From Augochlora pura (lineage: Eukaryota; Arthropoda; Insecta; Hymenoptera; Halictidae): a stretch of DNA of 64,000 nt. The position numbers and the translations under genes were made by a program. The stretch covers positions 3,534,001 to 3,598,000 of the forward strand of contig NC_135777.1 in NCBI RefSeq assembly GCF_028453695.1. Reading direction: 5' to 3'. Within the stretch, counting starts at the first letter, position 1, and every line of letters begins with the position of its first letter. Below, one piece after another: positions 11,371 through 23,695 of the stretch. The notes below the pieces were generated by a model. That model searched no databases and had not been told where the DNA came from. It saw only the letters and a program-made list of their open reading frames with translations.

Positions 11371-11704
11371 CCCTTTGCACTACGAATTTTATTTCAATTT
11401 TTGTTACCAGCGGCTCCCAACGCTTTTAAGTATTTTATTTGATATTTATTTCAACTAAAAATATAAGACAATCTAAATAAATGAAGGATCAAACAAGTTC
11501 ACTTAAACACCGGTTTTATTTACGCTATTGTTGTATTTTGAAATTTTCAAGATTTTCTTTTGAAACAATTTCCAGGATGCAATCCTGGTTTTCTGTCGCA
11601 AGTTTCACAAAAATATATTTATTTGAATATGAAATAATGTCGAGTGGGACTCAACAATGGAGCTCCTGAGAAAAAAACAAATGTCGACGTAGGAGTGCAA
11701 ATGG
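11371..11704. mobile_element. TTAA-flanked MITE, CCCTTTGCAC family
   Basis: It opens CCCTTTGCACTACGAA after TTAA (11367-11370) and closes GGAGTGCAAATGG before TTAA (11705-11708). At 334 bp it is longer than the common 230-245 bp members. The open frame 11481-11669 (+) has no recognisable similarity and is probably fortuitous. Confidence 0.75.
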
Positions 11705-12034
11705 TTAATAATGAGTCCGACTCGCGATACAAATTTTCTGCAAAGTCTGCTAAGTTCTGGTATTGTTAATTTATTCTAAATTGAAAACGAATTGAGTTCT
11801 TCTAGCATTAAAGTCTAAAAACGAAAGAAAATAAAGACAATAGGGAAACAAAAAATTATTTGAATAGAAACGAAGCACAGTGCGCTGACCAAACTAATTA
11901 CAGTGCAAAAGGTCGATTGAACGAAACAATGAAACAAATGATATAATTGATATAATATATAAAATGACATGATTAATATAAAATACAATTACATAAAATT
12001 CTATGAAATAGTCAAGTTTCTGCCGCGGTATTAA

Positions 12035-12264
12035 CCTTTTGCAGTGGCGACTCTGTATTAAAATTGTTGTAACGCGTTCCAAAATTATTTTTAATAGATA
12101 TCGTTAAAGCTTAGATTTAGAAATTATTAAAAGCGTAACTTTTATACGAGTCACAGGACTCAATTTCATATGCATAAAATAAACATTGTTGCATAAAATG
12201 GAAACACTAGAAACCAGAAAAATTATTTTAGATCTGCAGTTGAAATGGCTTCGAGTGCAAAGGG
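12035..12264. mobile_element. TTAA-flanked MITE, CCCTTTGCAC family (230 bp)
   Basis: TTAA at 12031-12034, then CCTTTTGCAGTGGCGAC. It ends AAATGGCTTCGAGTGCAAAGGG and is followed by TTAA (12265-12268). The interior shares GTAACGCGTTCCAAAATTAT and TTTCATATGCATAAAAT with copies at 27205, 44280 and 52452, so these share one ancestor rather than only their ends. Confidence 0.85.
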
Positions 12265-12268
12265 TTAA

Positions 12269-12765
12269 AAGCGTGAAGACATCGACGACGTTACAAACCC
12301 GAATGTACTCCGCTGAAAGACCGAACGCGTAACCATCGATACAGCGAGCCAATCTGAACGATTAATAAAGCAGCACGTGCAGCAACATTGGAACAGATAG
12401 CCTTTTGTTTTCGAACATAAAGATAGAGCAGAATCAATGCGACTCGGACTCTCCCCCATTCAACAGATACAACACAAGCGGGGCCGTTCGCGTTCACCCT
12501 ACGCGTCGAAGTTCCAGCTTCGGGGAACTTTCGACCGATCTCTCGAAGCAGATCGCTACTGACCCTGCTCTCCGGCAACTTTTTCCAGCCTCTTCAGGTA
12601 CCAGGCCTCTCTCTCTCTCTCTCTCTTACGTTCGAAATAGACGCTCACGGTCCAAAGATACCGAGACGACCGCGATAAAAAGCCGGGTACTGAGTCACCG
12701 AGTCTGGCTCGCGATGGAGAACCGAAGCGTCGGATACCAGGGTCCGGGGGAGCAAGGCAAAGAGA

Positions 12766-12796
<31 letters not shown>

Positions 12797-13605
12797 GGAG
12801 GGGGGGAGAGAGATGGCAGCGAACCGCAGGCAATAAATGTTGTTGCCGTTCCGCTGGAACCAGCTCCGGCTGCTTGCGCAACTAACCGCCACCGCTCTCG
12901 GCCGGCTCTCGGGGCCCCTTCTCTCCGTCGCGACGCTCCTTTCTCACACACAAATCTCGTTTTACAGCGCGCAAACCCGTTCCAGAAAAGCCGGAACGCG
13001 GTGCCGCTCGCCGTAAAAACAGATTCGCCGGCGAAGCCTCGATCGGTTTTTGGAGGTGGACACGGCCGGACCGGCCTGGACGCGGCCGGACCGGTTGCCG
13101 GGCCCACAGGCTTCCGGGAGCAAGGAGCTAGTCCCGCGACCGCTTAGCTAGCATCCGGGGGGGGGGGGGGGGGGGGCCCCGCCACGATGACAAGCAGCTT
13201 GCTAATTGCTCGGCCGATCGATCCAGCAAAAAGTTCGCCTAATGGCTTAACCCCGTTCTTGAGCTGTCTTTACGGGCTGTACCCTCTCCCCTCTTTCTCT
13301 AACCCTCCCCTCCTCTTCTGTCTCTCCCCTCTTGCTCTAGCCCTCCCCCGATTTCCACGGACCCTGCGAACTTCCTCGAGAGATGTTCCTTGCGACGAAA
13401 AAGAATGTCATCTGGCCCCGTACGACTTCGTCCCCGCACCATCTGGACGGGATCGGTTTCCTCGAACGACCTTAGTCGCCGGCACTCTAATTCTTCTTCC
13501 TATGTGTGGCAGGTTTTAGGTGCCACTCGGATGAGGACCAAGTGCTGGGAATTTTTCAGATTTTAATGGGCCTGGGAATAAATTGGTTTTTGAAGTAGTC
13601 GCTTG
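12269..13605. other. Non-genic GC-rich stretch with CT/AG microsatellites
   Basis: Contains (CT)n at about 12606-12628 and a GATA/AG tract at about 12766-12812. The frames here (for example 12556-13107 on -) owe their length to translated microsatellite (LSLSLSIYLSL). No domain is visible. Confidence 0.5.
13157..13176. repeat. Run of 20 consecutive G
   Basis: An uninterrupted G20 immediately followed by CCCC. Runs this long are unstable and prone to sequencing length error, so the true length is uncertain. On the given strand it could form a G-quadruplex-like structure. Confidence 0.9.
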
Positions 13606-13985
13606 GATGTTTTAGTGTTTTAAGAGGCTTCTTTTATTTGTGTAATTTGGAGGTGTACTTATACGTGGAAATAGTATATTTAAATATGTTGGGTTAGCTC
13701 GTAGTATATTTAAATATAAGGGTTAATTATGTAGTATTTATATGTGATTACTGTTTCATAGAATTTTATTTGTGTCTATTATGTGAGAAGATTACAATTT
13801 TTGTAGTTTGCTGGATATTCGAGTTGTAATTTCAGTATTTTACTATTTTAAATGGTCTTCTCGTATATTACTTAATTTCGAATTATATTTATATATGGAG
13901 ATAGTATTATATTCAAATATAATTCGACTATGTAATATTCATATGTAATTACTATTTAGAAAATAGTCGGTCTGCCAAACTGCAT
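13606..13985. repeat. Diverged tandem duplication in AT-rich DNA
   Basis: TGGAAATAGTATATTTAAATATG followed by TATGTAGTATTTATATGTGATTACTG (about 13665-13755) is repeated in diverged form as TGGAGATAGTATTATATTCAAATAT and TATGTAATATTCATATGTAATTACT (about 13893-13955). The offset is a little over 200 bp. Noncoding. Confidence 0.6.
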
Positions 13986-14824
13986 GTTACACGAAGAGAT
14001 AACAATATTTATACTTTATTCGCCATTTCAAAACTCAATTTTCCTCACGCCCTCGTCATGAATCATTAAACAGTAGACTGTGGACTTTTTGCACGATATA
14101 AAAATTGTGCATCTCAAATGTAAGAAGCTAAAGTAAAAAAAGTAATTTGTTCTGTTTCCTAATATGTCTAATTGCTTATAAATAACATAACATCAATCTT
14201 AAAGTTTCGTGATCTTTTTCTAAAACTTTTCTTCTTTCTAAAACTTATAATATTTTCCGGGATTTCTTGTTCTATTTCGTTTTGTTCTTGGTCCATCATT
14301 TATGGATCGGCTACCGGGAAAATGTCTTCTGGTTCGCGCACCGAATGCGAAGTCCTTCGCAGCTAGATATCCATAACCTGACGTCGCCGCCGTTTATTGC
14401 TCATTGACAGCGCGCCTCTCACGCATGATTGTGCAGGGAGTTAATAAATTACCGCTGTAAAGTTTATGGGCCGACCTAGGACACGAGATCGCTGGAGTAG
14501 GTGTTCCACTTATAGAGATAAATGAGAGCCGGCCGAGCTATTGCGTATCGCCAGCCGGAGCCAGCTCTCCAATGCTCGGATCGTGCCATGATCTTCCTGA
14601 AACCCATCGCGGTTGCTTTCGCTTGCTATTGCTCACCGACCTACACGATTCTATCGAAACAGCCGCGTTGCCTAAATTTTACTCTTTCCTGGATATTTCA
14701 CTGTTCTTCGAATATTATGACTTTCGTGATTATTATATTTTTTGTTTTAGTATAAAATAATAACACGTTTAGTGTATTTTAGAATACATTTTGTAGATTA
14801 TATTCATTTAGATTTATATTGCCA

Positions 14825-15175
14825 ATTATGGCAAGAATGCACAGGCTGCAATTCGAGATATTAAACAATTTAAACGAGTAGGAAAGTGACGATATATTAT
14901 TATTAATATTTTAATTCTGAGTCTAAATAGTTAGACTGTGGAATTGATGCAATTATGGCAAAAATGACTGCAATTCGAAATATTAAACAATTTAAACGAG
15001 TAGAAAGGTGACGATATATTATTATTAATATTTTAATTCTGAGTCCAAATGGTTAGACTGTAGATTTTATGCAATTATAGCGAGAGTAGATAGGCTGCAA
15101 TTCTAAATATTAAACAATTTAAACGAATAGAAAAGTGACGATATATTATTATTAATATTTTAATTCTGAATCCAA
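14825..15175. repeat. Three-copy ~125-bp tandem repeat
   Basis: The core ATTAAACAATTTAAACGA starts at about 14860, 14982 and 15109, giving spacings of 122 and 127 bp. In each copy it is followed by GTGACGATATATTATTATTA and ATATTTTAATTCTGA. The copies are about 90 percent alike with small indels. Noncoding. Confidence 0.85.
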
Positions 15176-15429
15176 AATAGTTTCTTCAGATCTATGCAAT
15201 ATTTAATTGCATAATTTCAAAGGGCTCGATTTATAAATTGCACCTTGTGATTCGACAATTTTGTCGACAAAATTGTGACGACAATTACCATTTTCATAGC
15301 TTTTTAAAAGTATAAACAAGTTTTACAATGTAAACATTATTTTTATACGCGAGCACTTTAGTTACAGTCGCACAACAATTATTACTATAATTACATTCAG
15401 TAATATAACTACATTTATTATTATTACCA

Positions 15430-15594
15430 CATATATCATTGAAAGATTATCTTAATAAAATACTTATAATAATATTCGATGTATATGAATTTTTAGACAT
15501 CGAGAGATAGTTGCAAATCTCTAATAAACTTTAATGCTTAGTCACACACTAGAACTACGATGTCCCCTGAGAGGAGACAACCGAGTGCAAAGGG
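15430..15594 (-). mobile_element. TTAA-element fragment, GTCCCCTCTCAGGGGAC subfamily
   Basis: Read on the - strand it begins at TTAA (15595-15598) with CCCTTTGCACTCGGTTGTC, then CCTCTCAGGGGACATCGTA. It matches the complete element at 50930-51157 over about 140 bp. The far end towards 15430 could not be located, so the element is either truncated or diverged there. Confidence 0.7.
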
Positions 15595-15598
15595 TTAA

Positions 15599-17896
15599 AA
15601 ACAATAAAAAACATTTCCATTATCATTGAACCATGGATCCAGATCCTCAGTCTAATCGCCGTCGAGCAGTCAGCACATTCTGTCGATGGAAGGAAAGGCG
15701 ACCGGGATCAGGTTGCGCGTCGCGTTCTGTCGCATCTGGAGGGTAGCAGGTAGCCGTGACCGTCACCGAAACAAGTCAGAAGGGTGCGCGCGGGCGTGTG
15801 GGAGAGGAAAGGGTGCCCCGGAGAGAGAGAGAGAAGCAGGCACGCAGACACGCGGGCCCTTCTCCACCCTCGTCTCTGGAATGTATCGCGTCATCGCGTC
15901 AAACTCGTTGGGGCGCCGAATCGGCTTCCCCCCTCTCGCCTCCCCCCTCCTCGCCCGCGTCCAATGCTCCCCAGCCACCGTGTTCTCATGATTCTGCACG
16001 TCGCTCGGTAGCACCCTCCGTCGACCCATTGTGCACAGAGGCCTCCGTCGCGCAGCTGGACCGATAGGCGCTCGCCTATCGCCAGCAATTTTAACAGCCT
16101 CGTGTTACCATCTCGTGCACGAGGGGACATTTAATTTCTCCCCCTCCTCCCCGCCCGTGGTCCACGGGGAGGGGGCGGGGGGTCCCGTGATTCGCCTTTT
16201 TTAATAACGCCGTATCAGCCTCGAGAAGCTGCGTGAAATCGCGATAAGGATACTTGATCGTGCTGCAACTTCCGTGACGTCATCGACTTTTATCGCCGTT
16301 TATGGAAAAATTTCGTGGCGGGACGCGCGCGAGTCCCCCAGATTGCTCGAGTGTTTGTTTCCTAATCGACCGCTCATTGTTATCGGAGGACAGTCGTTTA
16401 GTGAGGGAACAAGCCTTTTCCTATTGCAAGTTTAATTGTAGATTAAGGATTTGGATTTCGGTCGTTTCATTATTAATGTCTTGTGTGATGGGAAATTAAT
16501 GTGGTTGGGATCTCGGTGTTTCATGTGTTATTAGAGGCTTAACTTTATTTTAGGGGACCAGAGATTTTTGCTTTCTCATGTCTGTTTCTCTAGATTTTGT
16601 CGAGGGAATATGAATGATTCAAGTCTCGCAAGAATCAAGTCGACGAATTTCAAGCTTTTTAGAAATGTTAATACGAAGACATGGTTGCACGAATTACGTC
16701 GCCGAATGATAGTACAAAATTCATTTTTAAATATAAGATGACCATATTGATTAAATCCTTCTCGATATAATATAATTTGACTTCGACCATGATTTTGCGA
16801 ATGCGAAAGAGTTCTGTCATCCCCTATGATAAATGTGAACTTTTTAGTTTTATTTTAATTATTTAAATTGCTTTAATTATGTGGGGATTATAGCGTCTAA
16901 TTGTCGGCGACGAGCGTGTTAAAGTTCTCATAGCGTGAAATAATTAATTATTCCCATAATCAATGTATAATTCTAACAAGACGACTATCTGACTATCGAC
17001 TACTATCGACTATCTGAGCACGTGCGGGGCCAGGAGACCCGGCGAGATTCCCCAAAAAGGTTTGGACAGTTGAAACGTTTGTGTAATACCCGCCGTTTTC
17101 GCCGGTTTATCGCCACCGTCCCCGTGGCCCGCTCCGTGAACAGCTGCCCGTTATCGGGCGTATACTTTGGAATGTCCCGCGCCACTCGATATACGACGTC
17201 GATAATGACACAAACAACGGTCGTGCCCGGCGTGCCTTCCGCAAGCTTTACAGCCGGCCTTTAACGTAACTTTACAACGGCGTGGCCCGCGTTGTATGTG
17301 TGCCGAGGCGCGCTCCGCGTCCGCTTCCTGCTTTTACCTCTTCTTTTATTGCGCATCGCTCGTAATGAAAAACCGTCGTCCTTGCTATTAAAATGCGCCG
17401 TTTATTTTTAGACGGAGAACACACGCGCAACACGGCGACGCCCGCGCGAAAGAAAGCACTTCCTCGTCCGTGTCTCGGCTCCTCCCCGCTTTCGGCTCGT
17501 ATCCCGAGAACCGGGGGGAATCGGAGGAGATCCTTTACGTCGCCGCTGTTGTGTTGTGACTGACGTTTCATGCGGTCGATCCGATCTTTTTATATGTTTC
17601 ATTGACGGATTGTAATACGCGCTGCGAGGCTGCGCGAGCTCGTGTTTACAGTGATCATGTTTCTTTGTATTAGGTTGGTAAACAATTATTGTCAATTTTC
17701 GCACTTTGACGCGTGTTTTGGGATAACAATTCACTTTTTTCTGAAAAACGCAATATTGATCTAAGTAACAGCAAGTTCATTAGTACTCCTCTTTTGAATT
17801 TTTGTTACAACTTCTTAACAAAGCTCTGTATGACCTATGTTTACGTAACATTTTTTCTTATCTTGTGCGACAAAATACGCTGACAAAATTTGAACC
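15599..17896. other. Non-genic stretch
   Basis: A GC-rich part (15650-16330) contains AG-rich simple sequence and a CCCCTCC/GGGGAGG inverted pair around 16140-16180. It is followed by AT-rich DNA to about 16990 and mixed DNA to 17900. No reading frame shows recognisable domains. Confidence 0.5.
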
Positions 17897-17900
17897 TTAA

Positions 17901-18119
17901 CCCTCTTAGTGCCGGGCGAAGAAGCCAAATTTTACAGTTTTACTAGGGTTTGGAAAAGGTCCATGAAAAAACGAAAAGCAATATTTACGTAATTCAAAAA
18001 GTTAAGGACGAAATTGAGAATGAAACAGTGACGCCAATTTTTCTATATTCATTGAAAATTACATGAATAACAAAGGTATAAGTATAAGGCACTTATCGCC
18101 AGTGCAGCGCTAAGAGGGT
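17901..18119. mobile_element. TTAA-type MITE, CCCTCTTAG variant
   Basis: TTAA (17897-17900) precedes CCCTCTTAGTGCCGGGCG, and the inverted end is AGTGCAGCGCTAAGAGGG. The right flank reads TCGA in place of TTAA, so that side is decayed. GGGACGCCCTGTATAA, a different element end, follows about 12 bp further on. The TIR differs from the CCCTTTGCAC group but the length and TTAA boundary are alike. Confidence 0.65.
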
Positions 18120-19045
18120 CGAAAACTGGGACGCCCTGTATAACAAAACCAGAACTAATCAGTACTACACAGAGCCCCCGGAACAATCCTAAAATTGAAG
18201 GCAAAAGATTCCGTCGAAGCTGTTGAGAATCAATATTATGAAATTCGATACCGCGTTCGTCAGCCGCTGTTCGCCTCCGAGTCGGAGCCGTTTCGTTCGC
18301 GCGGCGCGCTCGTTACCTTGGGGTTGGTCAAAACCCACCGTGCGCTGCAATCGCGCGTCGCGTTGACAATGCATACGGGCGCCGGCATGCACCGGCCGCC
18401 GTTTTGCGTCAGTCGATATACGGTTCTGCGGCGACAGTTTCCGAGAACGCTGAGAATAATTCGTTTCTCTCCGGGCGACGGCGATTAAAGCCGGCAGGAT
18501 GTGGGCCAAAGGTCGCCGCGGCGATACGCGCGCGCGCTCGCGCGTCGGAAAGCGTGCCGGCGCGGCGCGGCAGCGTGAGATCAGCGACTCGTTCAAGGCT
18601 ATCGAAACGCATTCATCGTGTTGTGCGCCGCCGGTTTCCGATCGCGTTCGGACGCATACCGAACAATCGCGTCGAGCGCCAAGGACTCGGACAACGGATC
18701 GTATCGGGAGACTGGATTAAATAGTCGACGCTGGTAATCGGCAATTACGACAGCGCCTACCTAACGCGCCGATTGTCCTGTAACGCTGAAGAATCGTCGC
18801 TCGGTTTTTACGTCGTGATCAGACAGATTCTTGGGGTGGAATCCGCTCGTCCTGCACGTATTCAACAATGCGAATGTTTCGACCGATCTGATAGCAAGCT
18901 CCACCTGGCTGCACAGGAAAATACTCTAATGTCAGCACGCATCGAAAACAACGAACAATTGAACTGCTTATCGTGCGTATTTCAGACGGTGAAAAGATTA
19001 ATTGGGGCAGCTGAGTTTCGTACGGAAACCAGAAGGCTATAATAT
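18120..19045. other. Non-genic stretch
   Basis: GC-rich with CGCG-rich segments (about 18525-18560). Overlapping Arg/Ala-rich frames occur on both strands, as expected from composition alone. Confidence 0.5.
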
Positions 19046-19440
19046 TATATATAATATATTATATGTTATATTGTATAATAAACGACGAGATTCATTATAT
19101 ATATATAATGAATAGAATTAATAGAATAATAATAGAATAAAGATACATTGATATAGATATATATATATTGTATTTATATTTATATATAATATTATATAAT
19201 ATATGTATATATACCTATATAAATCAATATGTATATATATAATATCAATCTATGAAAATCAATCTATAAATCAATCTAATATCAATCTATAAATTATAGT
19301 ATAATATGTATATAGCATAAACAATATATAACACATAGTATAGCATACAGAATAATAATAAATTACATACTATAACATACAGCATAATAATATACAGTAT
19401 ATAGTACGATATACAGTATAAGAATATAGTATTAACGACA
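19046..19440. repeat. AT-rich TATA simple-sequence block
   Basis: About 400 bp of degenerate TATATA/AATATA with short internal duplications such as ATCAATCTATAAAT (about 19258-19295) and ATACAGTATA (about 19380-19420). No coding potential. Confidence 0.8.
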
Positions 19441-19880
19441 GTGTGCTTTGCGCCGAATAAGCAAACATCGCGTCAATTTTTGTGCGTGGTTGTTTTCAGC
19501 GAACCATACCGAACAAGCGCCAAATAAATGCGCGAACGTTGAAAAAGGTAGGCTGCGCGGGGATGAAAGGCTGCTCTCGCTTTCCTGCGCTTTATTTCGG
19601 GGCCCAGAGGCACGAATTAAATCGGCCCGGCCGGCATCGATCCGATTTCTCTCCGTGGTCTGTTTTTATCGGCATTGAAAGAGAGATCGCGGGAACGACG
19701 GCGCGGATCGATCCGCATAAGTATTCCGGGCCGGCATCGCGTGCTGCGCTGTCTGCGAGTCCGAGGGAGAATAATATCGGTGGCCTTTGCTCGGTTGTGC
19801 CGGCCGATTTGTTCGCCATCCATCCATGTCCTCTTTCATTATCTTTAATTACAGCGTGCCCGCGAGAACGACTGCCCGCT

Positions 19881-20008
19881 TCTCTCTCTCTCTCTTCTCT
19901 CGTTCTCTCTCTGCTTTTCTTCTCTCTCGCTTTCTATCTCCCAACTCTCTCTCTCTCTCTCGTTCTCTCTCTGCTTTTCTCCTCTCTCGCTTTCTATCTC
20001 CCTCTCTC

Positions 20009-20063
<55 letters not shown>
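19881..20063. repeat. CT-rich 60-bp duplication followed by (CT)n
   Basis: A CT-rich unit containing CGTTCTCTCTCTGCTTTTCT occurs at 19901 and 19961 (period 60 bp) and then passes into an uninterrupted (CT)n of about 55 bp. The longest open frame of the window (19482-20513, +) exists because this tract is stop-free (LSLSLSLS) and is not a gene. Confidence 0.9.
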
Positions 20064-20066
<3 letters not shown>

Positions 20067-20646
20067 GCCATGTATCCATCGCCGACGAGCGGAAGCCGTG
20101 GCCGATCGGTTTGCTCTTCGTCGCGCGCAAACCCCGAAAATAAGCGTCGATCTGGTCGCGATCGTGGAAGGGTTATCCGTGCACGCTATTTGCGGAGAGA
20201 CTCTCGCCGCGATATCTCCTCCGTCGGCCGATATTGTATATCCGGTAATATCGAGGTGCGCGTCGCACGCACACGCCGCCGCCGGACACGACAGGCGCCG
20301 CGAAAACAATCGCGTGCGTGTTTCGTGTGTTACTGCTGCCTGCCTGCCTGCCTCTCCCAAATACACCGGGTTTATTTTCCCGCGGAACAACAGGCTTCAT
20401 ATTTTTCCGAAATTCCTATTGATATTCCCCAGCGATCGACCAAACAGAGGCGCGCCGAAACTGCTGCACCGGCGCGAACTCGCGGCCCGCGTACCCTCCG
20501 AGCGCAACGATGACGGTCTGTGTGTACACCGGGCTACGCACACGTTTATTTTATCCAAGGTATTATTTATTTTATATGTATTTTCTGCGCTATTTTTTTC
20601 TGGTCAATGTGCTGGGTGATCCGAAGTCGATCGGGAATGCGAGATT
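20064..20646. other. Non-genic GC-rich stretch
   Basis: Contains CTGCCTGCCTGC (about 20335-20352). Frames in all phases are compositional. Nothing recognisable. Confidence 0.5.
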
Positions 20647-20756
20647 CCTGAGGAGATTCGAAGCTACTTCTTCCTTAGCGAAAATGTAATCCGTGGCTTC
20701 GTTCGTGAGTTATTCACGGAAAACGGTGGACCAATGAGAGACGAGATCTAGCTTAG
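20647..20756. repeat. Palindromic fold-back repeat, copy D (half unit)
   Basis: CTGAGGAGATTCGAAGCTACTTCTTCCTTAGCGAAAATG..., then ACCAATGAGAGACGAGATC, corresponds to the left arm of 5876-6271. The mirrored right arm is absent. Confidence 0.75.
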
Positions 20757-20984
20757 AGCTTGAGTCATTATCGTTCCAGTTAAATGACATTGCATATTAA
20801 GTAATTTTTGACCATGTACGATGATAGTGTATAATCTATCGTTGAACACTCGAGTTCGTATCTGTGCCGAGTCACACTCGACATTGGACCGCTAATGTGT
20901 CAATTTTTAGTAACTACGTGTATAGCTATTTCAAATGAACCAAACACTAAATTATCTCAACGATTTATATTATTATTAGATATA

Positions 20985-21021
20985 GATAGATGAATAGAAA
21001 AATAGATATAGATGTAGCTAA

Positions 21022-21060
<39 letters not shown>

Positions 21061-21150
21061 TACAGCAAAATAGATATAGATAGATGGATATAGCTAAATA
21101 GATAAATAGGTAGATAGATAGCTAGACAGATAGATGGATAGACAGATAGT
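20985..21150. repeat. GATA microsatellite
   Basis: Perfect (GATA)n at about 21022-21060 flanked by degenerate TAGATAGA sequence. Confidence 0.9.
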
Positions 21151-22485
21151 CAACAAACCGCATTAATAACAAAGCGGTGGTCGCCGTCCACTTGCATGCC
21201 GGCCGACCAAAACTAGAACTATTTACATGTCGAGCGTCGCCGGTGTCCGCTCATAGGGCAATATAGAGATTCCATGGTGGCAGCGGCGCGATCCGCGAGC
21301 GCGTGAATGGTGTCCCCGATTGATCGACGAGAGCGTCGCGAAGCCGCGCCTGGGGGAATATTAAACGCAGGTATCGGCGACAATTATGCCAGTCTATGGT
21401 TTCGATATCACGGTCGGTCCCCGGCTCGCGCGCACGCGCGCGCACGCGCGCGGTTACGTCGGCCTCGTTCCGCCGCTAATACCGATCGATCGGTCGGTCG
21501 GTCGGTCGGTCGGTCGATCCTCGGATCGATCGAGGCCCCATCGGGGCAGGGGGGAGGGGCTTGCACGGGCGAGCGGGCGGGGAGGGCGGGGGGCGGGCGA
21601 TGACGGGACATTACGAGCCCGCGTGAAAACCAGTAAGACCTGTCAGCGAGAGCCGCGGGACGAGAAACAGGTTCTCGGCGAGGTCCGGCCCGCGGAACCA
21701 GTCCGACTGGTTCGACCGCTGAAAAACGGCCTCGCTTCGTCTGTTTTTTTTTTCTCTCCTCGCCGCGCCTCCTACCCGTTCGTCCGGCCTGCCCCCCTTT
21801 CCCGAACAGGTTCAATTTGAATATCGTGGACCGATTATCCCGCGCCGGATGGTATCGGTGTGTGCCATCTCCGGGAAAAAGAGGAACGTGAGAGAGAGAG
21901 AGAGATAGAGAGAGAGAGAGGGTGAGAGGGGGCCCCGAGAGCGGCCGGTAACTGTAACCGCTTCGGCAGCTTCGGAACGTGTTCCAGCGCAGCTCCGGGG
22001 GCTTGAATGAAATTCAATTCGAGGCGTCAGCCGTCTGGAGACGCGGATATGCGAACGGCTCCACACGTTAATGGCGCAATTTGCTCCGCAGCCCGAGAGC
22101 GAGAGCTGTGCACGACGAAGCGGCCGAGACCTGTTCGACGCGGCTTAATTGTCACGCCGTTCGGCCGAACGCGCGCCGGGACTCTCTGGCACCGCCGAGA
22201 CTTCCTTCACAGTTGCCGGAGCACGAGCTCTGCTACACCCGCGGATATACCCGAGCCCATTGTTTGTGCCGTTGCCGGTGGCTTCCAGTCGTTGTTCCTG
22301 CTCGCGCAGATTTCTTTACGTAATTGCGAGCGCTTCGATTCGGCTAACGCCCCTTTTGCGGTCAAATGTCCACTCTTATCTACTTAAACGATTCATTCGT
22401 TTGGTTTTATTTCGTTTGTTTTTACTTGGAATCGTAGCGTTATTGTGTTCTATGAAAAATAAATTGCTTTGAAGAATAAAATGTG
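21151..22485. other. Non-genic GC-rich stretch with (GGTC)n and AG repeats
   Basis: (GGTC)n at about 21488-21516, CGCG-rich DNA at about 21425-21455 and an AG tract at about 21891-21921. These explain all the long frames seen here. No domains. Confidence 0.5.
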
Positions 22486-22566
22486 TTGACAATTAGATGA
22501 AGATTTTGACAATTAGATGAAGATCTTGACAATTAGATAAAGATCTTGACAGTTAGATAGATATCT
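22486..22566. repeat. 20-bp tandem repeat, four copies
   Basis: TTGACAATTAGATGAAGATC-type units start at 22486, 22506, 22526 and 22546 with one or two changes per copy. Confidence 0.9.
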
Positions 22567-23649
22567 TTACCAATTTCTCAAACGATAGCAAAAGGTGAAC
22601 AGCTAATTGCAAAACATCCAGAATATTAATAAAACATTCAAAACACTCTCGACTTCCGCGACAAAGACACTCTTGTTTTTCGTCTATCCTGTCTATCTTT
22701 CCTATCTTTGTCGTCCGTCAAAATTAACGTACGCTTCGGTTATTGTTAACTCTTCCTCTCGATCTCGAACAGCGTCCATAAAACTAGTAGACCGATCCAG
22801 GGCAAAGAGCATCCAGCAAACTAGTACAGACGATTTTTCTCTATCGGTTCAAGTTGCTCGGTACCGTAAATCTGTCCCCGCTGCAGGGTTTCTCGCGCGG
22901 CGCGAGTAAAAGTGTCAGGCTCCCGTTGCATCCTCTAGCCCGGCGCATTCGGTTACGCTTTCACCTAGAGAGCACACCGTGGAGCCAGGAGGAAGAAGAC
23001 CGAGTTCCGCTCGCGCGTGCGTCTCGTATTCGGTTGAAAAAGATCGGCGTTCGAAGGCGCCGGTCCTCGCCGGGAGGATCTGGGTCGTTGCCTGTTATCC
23101 TAACGGTATCCGCGGCGGCGGCGTCGGCGAAGAGGAGCCGAGAAGAGACGCGAAGAGATGCGAAGAAGCGGAGGATGCTCTGCTCGAGGCGCGCACGTAG
23201 AGACACGGGCGATCGCCGCCCGCGCGAGTATATATCGTGGGGAAAGGAAGAGCTCGTAGCGAGATTCTGCCGTCGCGCGGAACGATTCCTATCTAACGAC
23301 CCGGGGACAGATATAGCCGGCTGAATAATTTATGGCGACGAGCTGGAAACTGGTGGACGTGGCCGCGCCGCGTTTGTTTGCAAATGTGGAAAAGGAAGAT
23401 ATTTAAATCGGCGGGGCCCGCGCGCACTCTGTCCCGGCACGCCGTTCGGCAAATCTCGTTTAAATTCACCTGCGTGTGCACCCGCCACCGCCGCCGCTTG
23501 CCCGGCCACGGATCGATGCATGCCGAACCGGCGATTGGAACGACCCTCGGGCACATTCGCCTTGTCTCATTGTACTCCGGGGGAACGCCGAAACTCGCGC
23601 GCGGTTTTATTGCGGCCGGCGTGGGCTAATCATGCTGTATCGTGACCGG
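22567..23649. other. Non-genic stretch
   Basis: Moderately GC-rich with no simple repeats. Frames such as 22854-23324 (+) and 22961-23206 (-) oppose each other and lack recognisable motifs. A small exon hidden here cannot be excluded. Confidence 0.45.
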
Positions 23650-23662
23650 TCCGATTATAAAC

Positions 23663-23695
<33 letters not shown>

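Noticed and set aside
19482..20513. Longest open frame in the window (343 codons, +)
   Set aside because: It is kept open by CT-rich minisatellite and (CT)n translated as LSLSLS. The rest is Arg-rich GC-driven sequence with no domain, and overlapping open frames exist on the opposite strand.
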